This document shows positions 9,876 to 18,882 of a stretch of 64,000 nt of DNA, one piece after another. The notes under the pieces are model-generated. The model searched no databases. It was not told the origin of the DNA and worked only from the letters and a program-made list of their open reading frames with translations. Source of the DNA: Streptomyces griseochromogenes (lineage in GTDB: Bacteria; Actinomycetota; Actinomycetes; Streptomycetales; Streptomycetaceae); the NCBI RefSeq assembly GCF_001542625.1, contig NZ_CP016279.1, positions 9,052,001 to 9,116,000 on the forward strand, in the 5' to 3' direction. The position numbers and the translations under genes were made by a program. Every line of letters starts with the position of its first letter. Positions within the stretch are counted from its first letter, which is position 1.

Positions 9876-9881
9876 ACAGTA
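9876..9881 (-). promoter_or_regulatory. -10 element of a leaderless dgt transcript
   Basis: TACTGT (minus strand) ends six bases before the dgt ATG. No Shine-Dalgarno sequence is present. This TAnnnT-N6-start arrangement is the usual signature of leaderless genes in Streptomyces. Confidence 0.5.
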
Positions 9882-10016
9882 AGCGTCGGCAGTGACAATT
9901 GGGTGGCGCCGGGCGCCTGCTCATCCGCCGGGTGCTGTGTTCGGGCGAGTGCGGGTGGTGTGTGGCTGGTCGCGCCCACGCGGCGGAGCCGCACATCGAC
10001 AACAGCCCCGCGCCCC

Positions 10017-10871
10017 TCAGGCGGCCTCAGTGGACCTTGCTGACGAGCTCTGGTCGTAGCGGTGCAGGATCAGGCGGGCCATCGCCTCGTGGGCCCCCAG
10101 GGGAGCGGAGGCGATCCAGGGGGCCTGCTGTGCGCACTGTGTCGCGAAACGTCCCGGGGCCGCGAAGTAAGAGGCCACTGCCACTCTGTGCCGGCCCCTC
10201 GCCGCCAGGGCGTGCAGCGCCGTCTCGACCGTCGGAGTCGCCGCCGAGGCGTACGCGGGGACGACCGGGACGCCCAGGCGGGCGGCCAGGAGGCGGGCCG
10301 TGCGGCGGGTGTCGGTGGCCGAGTCGGGGTCGCGGGAGCCCGCTGCCGCGAGGACGACCGCGGTCGAGCGGCGGGCGGTGTCGTCCATGGTGGCCGGCCA
10401 GCCGGCCTCGGTCAGCCGGGTGTGCAGGGCCTGCGCGAGCAGCGGGTGCGGGCCGAGCGGTGCGGCCGAGCGGGTGTCGGCGGACGCGGCGGCGGCCATC
10501 TCGGGGATGTCCTGCTTGACGTGGTACCCGCGGCCGAGGAGCAGCGGGACGAGGACGGCGGGGGTCTGCCCGAGCGCGGCGAGGGCGTCGGGGAGCAGGG
10601 GCTCGTTCAGCTCGATGTGGCCCAGGTGGAGAGGGACGGCGGGGCGCAGGTGCCGTACCCGGTCCATCAGGGCCCGGACGGTGTGCAGTGCGCGCGGGTC
10701 GCGGCTGCCGTGGGCGACCAGGACGAGGGCGGGCGCGGCCGGGCTGCGGTGTCCGCGGAGCGTGACCAGCCGGAGCCGGCCGGCGAGCCGGCTGCCGATG
10801 TCGTTCATGATCTGCGCCGTGCTGTCGAGGTGGATGAGGGACTCGTCGTGCGGAGGATGCGACGCCGTCAT
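10017..10871 (-). CDS. Sirohydrochlorin chelatase family protein (CbiX-like)
   Basis: A 284-aa protein with two CbiX domains in tandem. The first begins LVLVAHGSRDPRALHTVRAL and includes the conserved H-x-E pair region (LHLGHIELNEP) and LLLGRGYHVKQDIP. The second begins VVLAAAGSRDPDSATDTRR. The His of the first domain's HGSRD is replaced by Ala-Gly in the second, so the C-terminal half probably does not bind metal. The family inserts ferrous iron or cobalt into sirohydrochlorin, on the way to siroheme or cobalamin. Siroheme is needed by the NirB enzyme encoded 13 kb away, so siroheme supply is a reasonable job but is inferred. The start ATG at 10871 follows AGGA by 7 nt. Confidence 0.85.
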   Translation of the reverse strand: MTASHPPHDESLIHLDSTAQIMNDIGSRLAGRLRLVTLRGHRSPAAPALVLVAHGSRDPRALHTVRALMDRVRHLRPAVPLHLGHIELNEPLLPDALAALGQTPAVLVPLLLGRGYHVKQDIPEMAAAASADTRSAAPLGPHPLLAQALHTRLTEAGWPATMDDTARRSTAVVLAAAGSRDPDSATDTRRTARLLAARLGVPVVPAYASAATPTVETALHALAARGRHRVAVASYFAAPGRFATQCAQQAPWIASAPLGAHEAMARLILHRYDQSSSARSTEAA

Positions 10872-11025
10872 GGAAGGATCCTGGCCCCGGGAGGTTGCGT
10901 CGCCGTTGCGGGGCCGTCACGGGTATTTTCCGTGGGTTCACGTCGCACTGATGCGCGATGTGAGGCGAACCGGACCGCGGTCCCTCGCGTCCTCCATGGT
11001 CGGAACCGAACACATGGGGGACCGG

Positions 11026-11706
11026 ATGAGGATCCGTCGACCACGGCTGCCGCGCACCCGAACCGGACAGCGGCGGCTGGTGCAGGCCCTGATGGCCGGG
11101 TGTGTGCTGGCTCTGCTGCCGGCCACCTGGCTGTTCGTGTCGACGGCGGACCGGCTGCGGACGACGGCGGACGCGCCGCACACCGATGTCGCCGTCGTCT
11201 TCGGGGCCGGGCTGTGGGACGGGGAGCCGTCGCCGTACCTCGCGCACCGGCTGGACGCGGCGGCGAAGCTGTACCGGGCGGGCCGGATCAAGGTGGTGCT
11301 GGTCACCGGGGACAACAGCCGCAAGGACTACGACGAGCCGGACGCCATGCGCACCTATCTGACCAGGCACGGCGTGCCGGACGCGCGGATCGTCAGCGAC
11401 TACGCCGGTTTCGACACCTGGGACTCCTGTGTGCGGGCCAAGAAGATCTTCGGGGTGGACCGGGCGGTGCTGATCAGCCAGGGCTTCCACATCCGGCGGG
11501 CGGTGGCGCTGTGCGAGGCCGCGGGCGTCGAGTCGTACGGGGTCGGGGTCGAGGCGAAGCACGACGCGACCTGGTACTACGGCGGCACGCGGGAGGTGTT
11601 CGCGGCGGGCAAGGCCGCGCTGGACGCGGTGTTCCATCCCGATCCGACCTTCCTGGGCCCGCGGGAACGCGGGGTCACCAAGGCGCTGGCGGGGGCGCGG
11701 GACTGA
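11026..11706 (+). CDS. SanA/YdcF-like DUF218 membrane protein
   Basis: A 226-aa protein with one N-terminal membrane helix (LVQALMAGCVLALLPATWLF) followed by a DUF218 domain. The domain hallmarks are VAVVFGAGLWDGEPSPYLAHRLD, VVLVTGDNS and the Cys in FDTWDSCVRAKKIFG. Relatives include E. coli SanA, linked to vancomycin tolerance and envelope integrity, and YdcF. The biochemical activity is unproven. Three in-frame ATGs (10996, 11014, 11026) are possible. I chose 11026 because GGGGGA lies just upstream; 11014 would add four residues. It is divergent from the chelatase gene. Confidence 0.82.
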   Translation: MRIRRPRLPRTRTGQRRLVQALMAGCVLALLPATWLFVSTADRLRTTADAPHTDVAVVFGAGLWDGEPSPYLAHRLDAAAKLYRAGRIKVVLVTGDNSRKDYDEPDAMRTYLTRHGVPDARIVSDYAGFDTWDSCVRAKKIFGVDRAVLISQGFHIRRAVALCEAAGVESYGVGVEAKHDATWYYGGTREVFAAGKAALDAVFHPDPTFLGPRERGVTKALAGARD

Positions 11707-11777
11707 GTGACTCCGAGGAACGGCCCCGGGACCTCACGCCGCCCGCGGCCCGGCGGGGAGGTCGCCGTGCCGGGCGT

Positions 11778-11821
11778 GTAACCGGAGGCGGCCCGGGGCC
11801 GTAACACGCCCGAAGCACGCT
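11778..11821 (+). promoter_or_regulatory. nasA promoter region with GTAAC repeats
   Basis: GTAAC occurs at 11778-11782 and 11801-11805. The second is followed after six bases by GAAGC, which matches the GlnR half-site pattern gTnAC-n6-GAAAC with one mismatch. CACGCT (11816-11821) ends six bases before the nasA ATG, so the transcript is probably leaderless. GTAAC-n10-CACGCT recurs with identical spacing before the nirB operon. The first GTAAC is one base off the ideal 22-base phasing, so GlnR binding here is plausible rather than clear. Confidence 0.5.
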
Positions 11822-11827
11822 GGTCGC

Positions 11828-13984
11828 ATGGAGACCACCTCGACGCCCACCCACTGCCCGTACTGCGCCCTGCAGTGCGGGATGAACATCACGCCCCTGC
11901 CGCAGGGGGGCGTCGAGGTGACCGAGCGCGCGGACTTCCCGGTGAACCGGGGTGCCCTGTGCGGCAAGGGACGGACGGCGTCCGCGGTGCTCTCGCCCGC
12001 GGTGCGGCTGACCTCGCCGCTGGTGCGGTCGGGCGGCCGGCTGGTGCCCGCCTCCTGGCAGGAGGCGCTGGACCGGGTCGCCGAGCGGCTCGAAACGACA
12101 CGGGAGCGCTACGGCCCCGACGCGCTCGGGGTGTTCGGCGGGGGCGGCCTGACGAACGAGAAGGCGTACGCGCTCGGGAAGTTCGCGCGGGTGGTGCTGG
12201 GCACCTCGCAGATCGACTACAACGGCCGCTTCTGCATGTCGTCGGCGGCGGCCGCCGGCACCAAGGCGTTCGGTCTGGACCGGGGGCTGCCGTTCCCGCT
12301 GGAGGACATACCGAGGACCGGGTGCGTGATCCTCGTCGGCTCGAACCTCGCCGAGACCATGCCGCCGTCGCTGCGCTTCTTCGGCGAGCTGCGGGAGAAC
12401 GGCGGCACGCTGATCGTCGTCGACCCGCGCCGCACGAAGACCGCCGAGCAGGCCGACCTGCACCTGGCGCCCCGCCCGGGCACCGATCTCGCCCTGGCGC
12501 TGGGTCTGTTGCACCTGGTGGTGGCCGAGGGCCGCACCGACGAGGACTTCATCGCTGAGCGCACGAGCGGGTGGGAGGAGGCCCGGGCGGCGGCGATGGG
12601 GCACTGGCCGGAGTACGTGGAGCGGATCACGGGGGTGTCCGTGCCGCAGCTGCGCGAGGCGGTACGGATGTTCTGCGCGCCCGAGGCGGCGATGGTGCTG
12701 ACGGCGCGCGGGCCGGAACAGCAGTCCAAGGGGACGGACACGGTGGGCGCGTGGATCGACCTGTGCCTGGCGACCGGCCGCGCGGGCCGTCCGCTGTCCG
12801 GGTACGGCTGTCTGACCGGGCAGGGCAACGGCCAGGGCGGGCGTGAACACGGCCAGAAGGCCGACCAGTTGCCCGGCTACCGCAAGCTGGACGACCCGGC
12901 GGCGCGGCGGCACGTGGCTCAGGTGTGGGGGGTGGACCCGGACAGCCTGCCCGGTCCGGGCCGCAGCGCCTACGAGCTGCTCGACGCGCTCGGCACGGAC
13001 GTCCGCTCGCTGCTGCTGATGGGATCCAACCCGGTGGTGTCGGCGCCCCGCGCGGCCCACGTCGAGGAGCGGCTGCGCTCGCTGGACTTCCTGGCCGTGT
13101 GCGATGTCGTCCTCTCGGAGACGGCGGAGCTGGCGGACGTGGTGCTGCCGGTCACGCAGTGGGCCGAGGAGTCGGGGACGACGACCAGCCTGGAGGGCAG
13201 GGTGCTGCTGCGCCGGCAGGCCGTCACCGCGCCGCCGGGCGTCCGCAGCGATCTGTACGTGCTGGGCGAACTGGCCGCCCGGCTGGGCGTGGAGAAGGGT
13301 TTCCCGGCCGACCCCGAGGAGGTCTTCGAGGAACTGCGCCGGGCGAGCGCGGGCGGCCCGGCGGACTACTCGGGGATCACCTACCGGCGGCTGGCGGAGG
13401 AGAACGGGGTGTTCTGGCCGTGTCCGGCACCCCCTGTGACGGACGAGGACGGCGAGGACTCGGTGTGCGACGCCCTGCCCGACGATCCCGTCCACGACGC
13501 CGAGACCGACGTACACCCCGGAACCCCCCGTCTCTTCCTCGACCGGTTCGCCACCGAGGACGGGCGAGCGCGGTTCGCGGCCGTGACGCATCGGGCCAGT
13601 GCCGAGGAACCGGACGCCGAGTACCCGCTGCTGCTGACCACCGGCCGTGTGGTGTCGCAGTACCAGTCGGGGGCGCAGACGCGGCGGGTGGCGGAGCTGA
13701 ACGCGGCCGCACCCGGCCCGTTCGTGGAGCTGCACCCGCGCCTGGCGGCCCGTCTCGGGGCGGCCGACGGGGATCCGCTGGCGGTGATCTCCCGGCGGGG
13801 CCGGGCCGTGGCCCCCGCCCGCGTCACCGCCGCCATCCGCCCCGACACCGTCTTCATGCCCTTCCACTGGCCGGGCGAGGGCCGCGTCAACACCCTCACC
13901 AATCCGGCCCTGGACCCGACCTCGCGGATGCCGGAGTTCAAGACGTGCGCGGTGCGGGTGGAGGCCCTAGGACCACAGGAGTAG
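11828..13984 (+). CDS. nasA: Assimilatory nitrate reductase, molybdopterin catalytic subunit
   Basis: A 718-aa member of the DMSO-reductase molybdopterin family that reduces nitrate to nitrite in the cytoplasm. The N-terminal [4Fe-4S] ligands are C10-x2-C13-x3-C17-x27-C45 followed by GKG. The molybdopterin domain contains YNGRFCMSS, with a Cys placed as the Mo ligand, and VGSNLAETMP. The C-terminal MGD-binding domain ends in FHWPGEGRVNTLTNPALDP. There is no signal peptide and no C-terminal [2Fe-2S] domain as in Klebsiella NasA, so electrons must come from a separate ferredoxin or flavoprotein. The start is fixed because the Cys cluster begins at residue 10. Its product would feed NirBD at 24.0-27.0 kb. 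Formate dehydrogenase is the main alternative; the NirBD linkage and the domain layout favour nitrate reductase. Confidence 0.87.
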   Translation: METTSTPTHCPYCALQCGMNITPLPQGGVEVTERADFPVNRGALCGKGRTASAVLSPAVRLTSPLVRSGGRLVPASWQEALDRVAERLETTRERYGPDALGVFGGGGLTNEKAYALGKFARVVLGTSQIDYNGRFCMSSAAAAGTKAFGLDRGLPFPLEDIPRTGCVILVGSNLAETMPPSLRFFGELRENGGTLIVVDPRRTKTAEQADLHLAPRPGTDLALALGLLHLVVAEGRTDEDFIAERTSGWEEARAAAMGHWPEYVERITGVSVPQLREAVRMFCAPEAAMVLTARGPEQQSKGTDTVGAWIDLCLATGRAGRPLSGYGCLTGQGNGQGGREHGQKADQLPGYRKLDDPAARRHVAQVWGVDPDSLPGPGRSAYELLDALGTDVRSLLLMGSNPVVSAPRAAHVEERLRSLDFLAVCDVVLSETAELADVVLPVTQWAEESGTTTSLEGRVLLRRQAVTAPPGVRSDLYVLGELAARLGVEKGFPADPEEVFEELRRASAGGPADYSGITYRRLAEENGVFWPCPAPPVTDEDGEDSVCDALPDDPVHDAETDVHPGTPRLFLDRFATEDGRARFAAVTHRASAEEPDAEYPLLLTTGRVVSQYQSGAQTRRVAELNAAAPGPFVELHPRLAARLGAADGDPLAVISRRGRAVAPARVTAAIRPDTVFMPFHWPGEGRVNTLTNPALDPTSRMPEFKTCAVRVEALGPQE

Positions 13985-14029
13985 CGGTGTTCCGCCCGTG
14001 GGCCGCGGCCGGGGCGGGCGGGGGTCGCG

Positions 14030-14035
14030 TAGCGT
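14030..14035 (+). promoter_or_regulatory. -10 element of leaderless N-acetyltransferase transcript
   Basis: TAGCGT is followed by six bases and then the ATG at 14042. No ribosome-binding site is present. Confidence 0.5.
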
Positions 14036-14041
14036 CGGGGT

Positions 14042-14872
14042 ATGTCCGACACCGAGCAGTTCGACCTCGACGCCTATCTGGAGCGCATCGGGTGGGCGGG
14101 CGGCAGGCGGGCCGACCCGGCGACCCTGCGGGGTGTGCATCTGGCCCATGCGCTGTCCATCCCCTTCGAGAATCTGGACCCTGTGTCCGGCAGGGCTCCG
14201 TCGCTGGCTCCTGCCGATCTGATGGCCAAGATGGTCCGCGGCCGTCGCGGGGGCTACTGCTACGAGCACAACACCCTGCTCAGGCTGGCCCTTGAGGCGC
14301 TCGGCCTCCGGGTGAGCGGGCTGGCCGGCCGCGTGGTGCTGGGCGCGGAGACGGTGGAGAGCCGGCCGCGTACGCACATGATGCTGCGGGTCCAGGTGCC
14401 GGGCGATCCACAGCCGTATCTCGCGGACGTCGGGTTCGGGGCGGCCGGTGCGCTGCTGGCACCGGTACCGCTGACCGTCGGCACGGAGTTCGAGGGCGGC
14501 GGACGCCGGCACCGGCTCGTGCATCTGCCGCACGGCGGGCCGCTGGAGCTGTGGGCGCTGCAGGCGTACGTCCGGGAAGCGCGGGGGTTCGTGAGCCAGT
14601 ACGCGTTCACGCTGGAGCCGTTCGCCGCGCCCGACTACGAGGTGTTCAACTGGCACATCGGCACCAACCCCCGTTCCCCCTTCACCCAGCGCCCCTATCT
14701 CCAGCGCACCACCCCCGAACGGCACCTCGCCCTCGACGGCGCCCGGCTGGTCGAGACCCGCGCCGACGGCACGGTGACCGAGCGGAAGCTGACCGAGGAG
14801 GCCGAGGCACGGCGCGTGGTGGAGGAGGAGTTCGGGATCGTCGTGCCCGAGGGGCTCAGGCTGCTCGGCTGA
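14042..14872 (+). CDS. nat: Arylamine N-acetyltransferase
   Basis: A 276-aa NAT-fold enzyme that moves an acetyl group from acetyl-CoA to arylamines, hydrazines or similar amines. The complete catalytic triad is visible: Cys73 in RGGYCYEHN, His112 in RPRTHMML and Asp129 in YLADVGFG. Length matches bacterial NATs (about 275-285 aa). It is cytoplasmic with no membrane segment. Some actinobacterial relatives act as amide synthases in natural-product pathways, but no biosynthetic cluster surrounds this gene, so a detoxification or general role is likelier. It lies 57 bases behind nasA and seems to have its own leaderless promoter. It converges almost directly with the following gene. Confidence 0.95.
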   Translation: MSDTEQFDLDAYLERIGWAGGRRADPATLRGVHLAHALSIPFENLDPVSGRAPSLAPADLMAKMVRGRRGGYCYEHNTLLRLALEALGLRVSGLAGRVVLGAETVESRPRTHMMLRVQVPGDPQPYLADVGFGAAGALLAPVPLTVGTEFEGGGRRHRLVHLPHGGPLELWALQAYVREARGFVSQYAFTLEPFAAPDYEVFNWHIGTNPRSPFTQRPYLQRTTPERHLALDGARLVETRADGTVTERKLTEEAEARRVVEEEFGIVVPEGLRLLG

Positions 14873-14873
14873 T

Positions 14874-15308
14874 TCAGCGCCGAGCCGGCCAGTCGCCGCC
14901 CTCGATCGGCCGTCCCCGGGCCCGGAGCCGGGCGGCGACCGCCGGGGCGGCGAGGTACACCCAGGCCCGTACGGCGGTGCCGTCGCCGCGTACGACGTCC
15001 CGGGCGACGCGCTCGTACAGGTTGCGCGGGTCGCCCGGCGCGTACTCCTCCAGCCGGTCGAGTTCCGTGAGCAAGGAGCCGTACGACTCCGGGCGTGCGG
15101 TGACCAGTTCGCCGCTGACCGCCCCCGCCCCGGGTTCCTCGACGGCGTACGGATAGCCGGGTCCGTCGTAGAGCAGCGCGCCCGGAAGGCGGCCGGGCTC
15201 CTCGGTCCGGATGCGGCCCCGCAGGAACAGGTCATGGTTCGCCCCGCCGGGGCGGAGCGTGCCGTAGACGAAGAAGGGCAGCGGGTCTCGGGGCTCCGGA
15301 GTGATCAC
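14874..15308 (-). CDS. Gamma-glutamylcyclotransferase (AIG2-like) family protein
   Basis: A 144-aa protein with the GGCT/AIG2 fold. The substrate-loop signature is near the N-terminus (FFVYGTLRPGGANHDLF), and the conserved acidic region LTELDRLEEYAPGDPRNLYERV contains the Glu expected for catalysis. The family includes gamma-glutamyl and gamma-glutamylamine cyclotransferases, but many bacterial members have no known substrate. The GTG start at 15308 is the one detected. Its stop lies one base from the N-acetyltransferase stop (convergent, no room for a terminator). Confidence 0.85.
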   Translation of the reverse strand: MITPEPRDPLPFFVYGTLRPGGANHDLFLRGRIRTEEPGRLPGALLYDGPGYPYAVEEPGAGAVSGELVTARPESYGSLLTELDRLEEYAPGDPRNLYERVARDVVRGDGTAVRAWVYLAAPAVAARLRARGRPIEGGDWPARR

Positions 15309-15460
15309 AGAAACGATTCTTCACCCCCGCCGGCCTCTCACACATCCCCATGCACATCTCCATGCGAATGCTATGGACATGACATGACGGCTGCCCTTAA
15401 ATCGCGGTCGGTACCCGCGCCACCCCCATACCTCACAGGCGCCTCCCCCCAAGGAGACAG

Positions 15461-17110
15461 ATGAGCCGGATACGTCCGCACGTCCGAGGATCCCGTCGTC
15501 TCGCCGCCGCCGGCGTCACCGCCACCACCGCCGCCCTGCTCGCCGCCGGACTCTCCCCCGCCGCCCACGCCGACGGCAGACCCACCCGGGCCACCGCCGT
15601 CGAGAACGCCGCGTCGGCCCTCGTGGCGCACGCCACGAGTCTGGGCCTGACCGCCGCCGAGGGCACCAGCGTCCGGGACGTGATCGTCGACAAGGACGGC
15701 ACCCAGCACGTCCGCTACGACCGCACCTACCACCGACTGCCGGTACTCGGCGGCGACTTCGTGGTCCACCTGGCCCCGAACGGCGCCTACCGCAGCGCCG
15801 ACCGGGCGACCAGGAGTCCCCTGTCCCTGTCCTCGGTCATCCCCGAGGTGACCGGCCCGAAGGCCGCCGGCCTCGCGGTCAACGCCCTGCGCGCCGCCAA
15901 CCTCGGCGAGCGGCTGAAGAACGTCAAGGCCAAGCCGGAGCTGGTCGTCGACGCCCTGCACGGCACCCCGAAGCTGGCCTGGCGCACCAACGTCGCCGGC
16001 CAGGACTCGCTCGGCAACCCGGTCGCCCGCACCGTGCTGACCGACGCCCGCACCGGCGCCCAGATCGACGCCTGGGACAGCATCGAGACCGCCACCGGCG
16101 ACGGCAAGTCGCTCTACAGCGGGACCGTGCCGCTGGAGACGACCCAGTCCGGTTCGTCGTACCAGCTGAAGGACCCGACGCGCGGCAACACCTACACCGG
16201 TGACGCGGAGAACAAGACCGACCTGTGCTTCTTCGGCATCTGCTTCGTCCGGGCCCCCGCGACCCTGTTCACGGACGCCGACAACCACTGGGGCTCGGGC
16301 AGCAACTCCGACCGCTCCTCGGCCGCCGTCGACGCCCAGTACGGCACCAACGAGACCTGGGACTACTACAAGAACGTCCAGGGCCGCAGCGGCATCGCCG
16401 GCGACGGCAAAGGCTCGTACAACCGGGTCCACTACGGCAGCAACTACAACAACGCGTTCTGGGACGACAGTTGCTTCTGCATGACGTACGGCGACGGCGA
16501 CGGGACCACCTTCGGTCCGCTGGTCGCGCTGGACGTGGCCGGGCACGAGATGACGCACGGGGTGACCTCGAAGACGGCCGCGCTGACCTACTCGGGCGAG
16601 TCCGGCGGGCTCAACGAGGCCACCTCGGACATCCTCGGCACGATGGTCGAGTGGTACGCGAACAACCCCTCCGACCCCGGTGACTACCTCATCGGCGAGA
16701 AGATCGTGAAGCCCGGCTTCGGCAAGCCCGCCCTGCGCTTCATGGACAAGCCCTCCAAGGACGGCAACTCGGCGGACTACTGGAGCAGTTCGGTCGGCAA
16801 CCTCGACGTCCACTACTCCTCGGGCGTCGCCAACCACTTCGCGTACCTGCTCGCGGAGGGCAGCGGCGCGAAGACCATCAACGGGGTCAGCTACGACTCG
16901 CCGACCTCCAACGGCTCGACGGTCACCGGCATCGGCCGGGACAAGGTCGGCAGGATCTGGTACCGGGCGCTGACGGTCTACATGACGTCCTCCACGAACT
17001 ACAAGGGCGCCCGCACCGCCACCCTCAGCGCGGCCAAGGACCTCTACGGCGCGGGGAGCACGGAGTACAACGCGGTGGCCGCGGCCTGGAGCGCGGTCAA
17101 CGTGAACTGA
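15461..17110 (+). CDS. Secreted M4-family neutral metalloprotease (thermolysin-like)
   Basis: A 549-aa prepro-enzyme. A Sec signal peptide (basic start, Ala-rich core, likely cleavage after AAHADG) precedes an FTP/PepSY-type propeptide to about residue 210. The catalytic domain carries the zinc motif HEMTH near residue 362 and the third ligand Glu in GGLNEATSD about 20 residues on. A His in the C-terminal helical part (LDVHYSSGVANHFAYLL) is the usual transition-state residue. Two Cys pairs (DLCFFGICF and DSCFCMTYG) are suited to extracellular disulfides. AAGGAG lies 4 nt before the ATG. It would degrade extracellular protein during growth or differentiation. Confidence 0.95.
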   Translation: MSRIRPHVRGSRRLAAAGVTATTAALLAAGLSPAAHADGRPTRATAVENAASALVAHATSLGLTAAEGTSVRDVIVDKDGTQHVRYDRTYHRLPVLGGDFVVHLAPNGAYRSADRATRSPLSLSSVIPEVTGPKAAGLAVNALRAANLGERLKNVKAKPELVVDALHGTPKLAWRTNVAGQDSLGNPVARTVLTDARTGAQIDAWDSIETATGDGKSLYSGTVPLETTQSGSSYQLKDPTRGNTYTGDAENKTDLCFFGICFVRAPATLFTDADNHWGSGSNSDRSSAAVDAQYGTNETWDYYKNVQGRSGIAGDGKGSYNRVHYGSNYNNAFWDDSCFCMTYGDGDGTTFGPLVALDVAGHEMTHGVTSKTAALTYSGESGGLNEATSDILGTMVEWYANNPSDPGDYLIGEKIVKPGFGKPALRFMDKPSKDGNSADYWSSSVGNLDVHYSSGVANHFAYLLAEGSGAKTINGVSYDSPTSNGSTVTGIGRDKVGRIWYRALTVYMTSSTNYKGARTATLSAAKDLYGAGSTEYNAVAAAWSAVNVN

Positions 17111-17124
17111 GCCCCTGAAACGCC

Positions 17125-17158
17125 CGAAGGCCGGCGCCCGTTCGGGCACCGGCCTTCG
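17125..17158. terminator. Bidirectional terminator, metalloprotease / MFS exporter
   Basis: CGAAGGCCGG (17125-17134) pairs perfectly with CCGGCCTTCG (17149-17158), and an inner GCCC/GGGC extends the stem. It sits between convergent stops. Confidence 0.8.
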
Positions 17159-17171
17159 GTGTGCGCTCCGG

Positions 17172-18668
17172 TCAGCCGACCGGCTCCGGCTCCGGGGCCG
17201 GGGACTCGGCGGGCTGCTCCGGCCTGGTGTCCCGCATCACCAGGGTCGCCAGGACCGCCGCCGCGAGGACGCCGGCGGCGCTGACGGCGAAGGTGGTGGA
17301 CATCGACGAGGCGAAGGCCTCGCGGGCCGCGCCGGCGAGGCCCGGGTGAGCCGTGGCGACCGCCTGGGCGATGGACCGGCGGGCCTCGGCGGGGGCGTCG
17401 GCGGGCATCCGGTGCGTGTAGCCGCTGGTGAGCAGCGAGCCGAGGATGGCGATGCCGAGGGCGGTGCCCGACTGCTGGATGGTGTCGTTCAGGGCCGAGC
17501 CGACGCCCGCCTTCTCGGGCGGGATCGTGCTCATGAGGGCGCCGACCGCCGCCGGCATGGCCGCGCCGGCACCGAGACCGAGGAGCCCCAGGGCGATCGC
17601 CGGGACGGTGAAGCCGGAGCCGGCGTCGACCGTGGTGAGCAGGGCGAAGCAGGCCACCATGATCAGCATGCCGGTCAGGACCACGAAGCGGTTGCCGATC
17701 TTCGCGGCCAGCTGCGCGCCGCCCGCGTTCCCGATGATCGCGGTCACGGCCAGCGGCAGGAAGGCCAGGCCCGCCTTGATCGGCGAGTAGCCGAGGACGA
17801 ACTGCAGGTACTGGGTGAGGACCAGCAGCAGGCCGCCGTTGCCGATCTGGACCAGGGCCAGGGAGAGCGAACCGCCGCTGAAGTTGCGGTGCTTGAACAG
17901 GACCAGCGGGACCATCGGGGAGTCGGTGACGTTCTCCCAGATCACGAAGGCGGCGAGCGAGACGACCGCGACCGCGAGGCCGATCACGGCCCGGCCGCCG
18001 AAGGCACCGTGCTGCGGGATCTCGGTGATCCACCAGACCAGGGCGGTCATCCCGGCCGCGGACAGCACCGCGCCCAGCGGGTCGGCCTTCTGCCACGGCG
18101 CCTTCGACTCCGGCATCAGGGTCAGGCCCGCGACGACGGCCAGCGCGACCACGGGGACGTTGAGGAAGAAGATCGAGTGCCAGGAGAAGTGGTCGATCAG
18201 CACACCGCCCAGCACCGGGCTGCCCACCAGGCCGAGCATCGACACCGAGCCCCAGGCCGCCATCGCCCTGCCGCGCTCCTTCTCGTCGAAGACGGTGATG
18301 AGGATGGACAGGGTGGACGGCATGATCAGCGCGCCGCCGACGCCCATCGCCACCCGTATGGCGATCACTTGGCCCGGGTCGGCGGCGAATGTGCCGACCA
18401 GTGAGGCCGCACCGAACAGCAGCAGGCCGGTCAGCATCACCTTCCGGCGGCCGAAGCGGTCGCCGAGGCTGCCGGAGGTGAGCAACAGGCCGGCGAAGAC
18501 CAGGATGTAGGAGTCGAGGATCCACTGGACGTCCTGGGCGCTCGCGCCGAGGTCCTCGGTCATCGAGGGCACGGCCACGGTGAGCGCCATGGTGTCGATC
18601 GTCAGGACCAGCGAGCTCAGGCAGAGCACGACGAGGATCCACCAGCGACGTGGGTTGCGGGTTTCCAT
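17172..18668 (-). CDS. MFS drug exporter, DHA2 (EmrB/QacA) type
   Basis: A 498-aa proton-driven efflux pump, long enough for 14 transmembrane helices. Helix 1 contains LVLTIDTMALTVAVPSM. Motif A between helices 2 and 3 is GSLGDRFGRRKVM, and motif C in helix 5 is GLVGSPVLGGVLID. A long open frame extends to 19181, but the ATG at 18668 is the right start: an AAAGGA lies 8 nt upstream and the product begins METRNPRRWW as in relatives. It is divergent from the TetR gene at 18883, and the shared 214-bp gap contains a 13-bp inverted repeat, so the pump is probably repressed by that TetR. Its drug substrate is unknown. Confidence 0.92.
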   Translation of the reverse strand: METRNPRRWWILVVLCLSSLVLTIDTMALTVAVPSMTEDLGASAQDVQWILDSYILVFAGLLLTSGSLGDRFGRRKVMLTGLLLFGAASLVGTFAADPGQVIAIRVAMGVGGALIMPSTLSILITVFDEKERGRAMAAWGSVSMLGLVGSPVLGGVLIDHFSWHSIFFLNVPVVALAVVAGLTLMPESKAPWQKADPLGAVLSAAGMTALVWWITEIPQHGAFGGRAVIGLAVAVVSLAAFVIWENVTDSPMVPLVLFKHRNFSGGSLSLALVQIGNGGLLLVLTQYLQFVLGYSPIKAGLAFLPLAVTAIIGNAGGAQLAAKIGNRFVVLTGMLIMVACFALLTTVDAGSGFTVPAIALGLLGLGAGAAMPAAVGALMSTIPPEKAGVGSALNDTIQQSGTALGIAILGSLLTSGYTHRMPADAPAEARRSIAQAVATAHPGLAGAAREAFASSMSTTFAVSAAGVLAAAVLATLVMRDTRPEQPAESPAPEPEPVG

Positions 18669-18758
18669 CAGGGTTTTCCTTTCGGCTTCACCGGGCTGAG
18701 CACGCTGGACGCGAACGATGCGAACACTGCTCCCGTGATGCGTACACCGTTCCGTCCG

Positions 18759-18796
18759 TTGCGCACACTGTACGCACGGCGGAACAGTGTGCGCAA
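18759..18796. promoter_or_regulatory. Operator-like inverted repeat between MFS exporter and tetR
   Basis: TTGCGCACACTGT (18759-18771) and its exact reverse complement ACAGTGTGCGCAA (18784-18796) flank 12 bases in the divergent intergenic region. Related GTACGC/GCGTAC words recur nearby (18740, 18770, 18808, 18828). It probably overlaps the promoters of one or both genes. Confidence 0.65.
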
Positions 18797-18882
18797 CCCA
18801 AAGCGCTGTACGCTGACTGCGCACGATGTACGCACGCAGGCACCGGAGAACCCCGATCACTCCGAGCACCCCGAGGAGCGCC

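Noticed and set aside
11778..11793. First GTAAC at nasA as part of a full GlnR box
   Set aside because: The base six positions on is CGGCC rather than GAAAC, and its spacing to the second GTAAC is 23 instead of 22.
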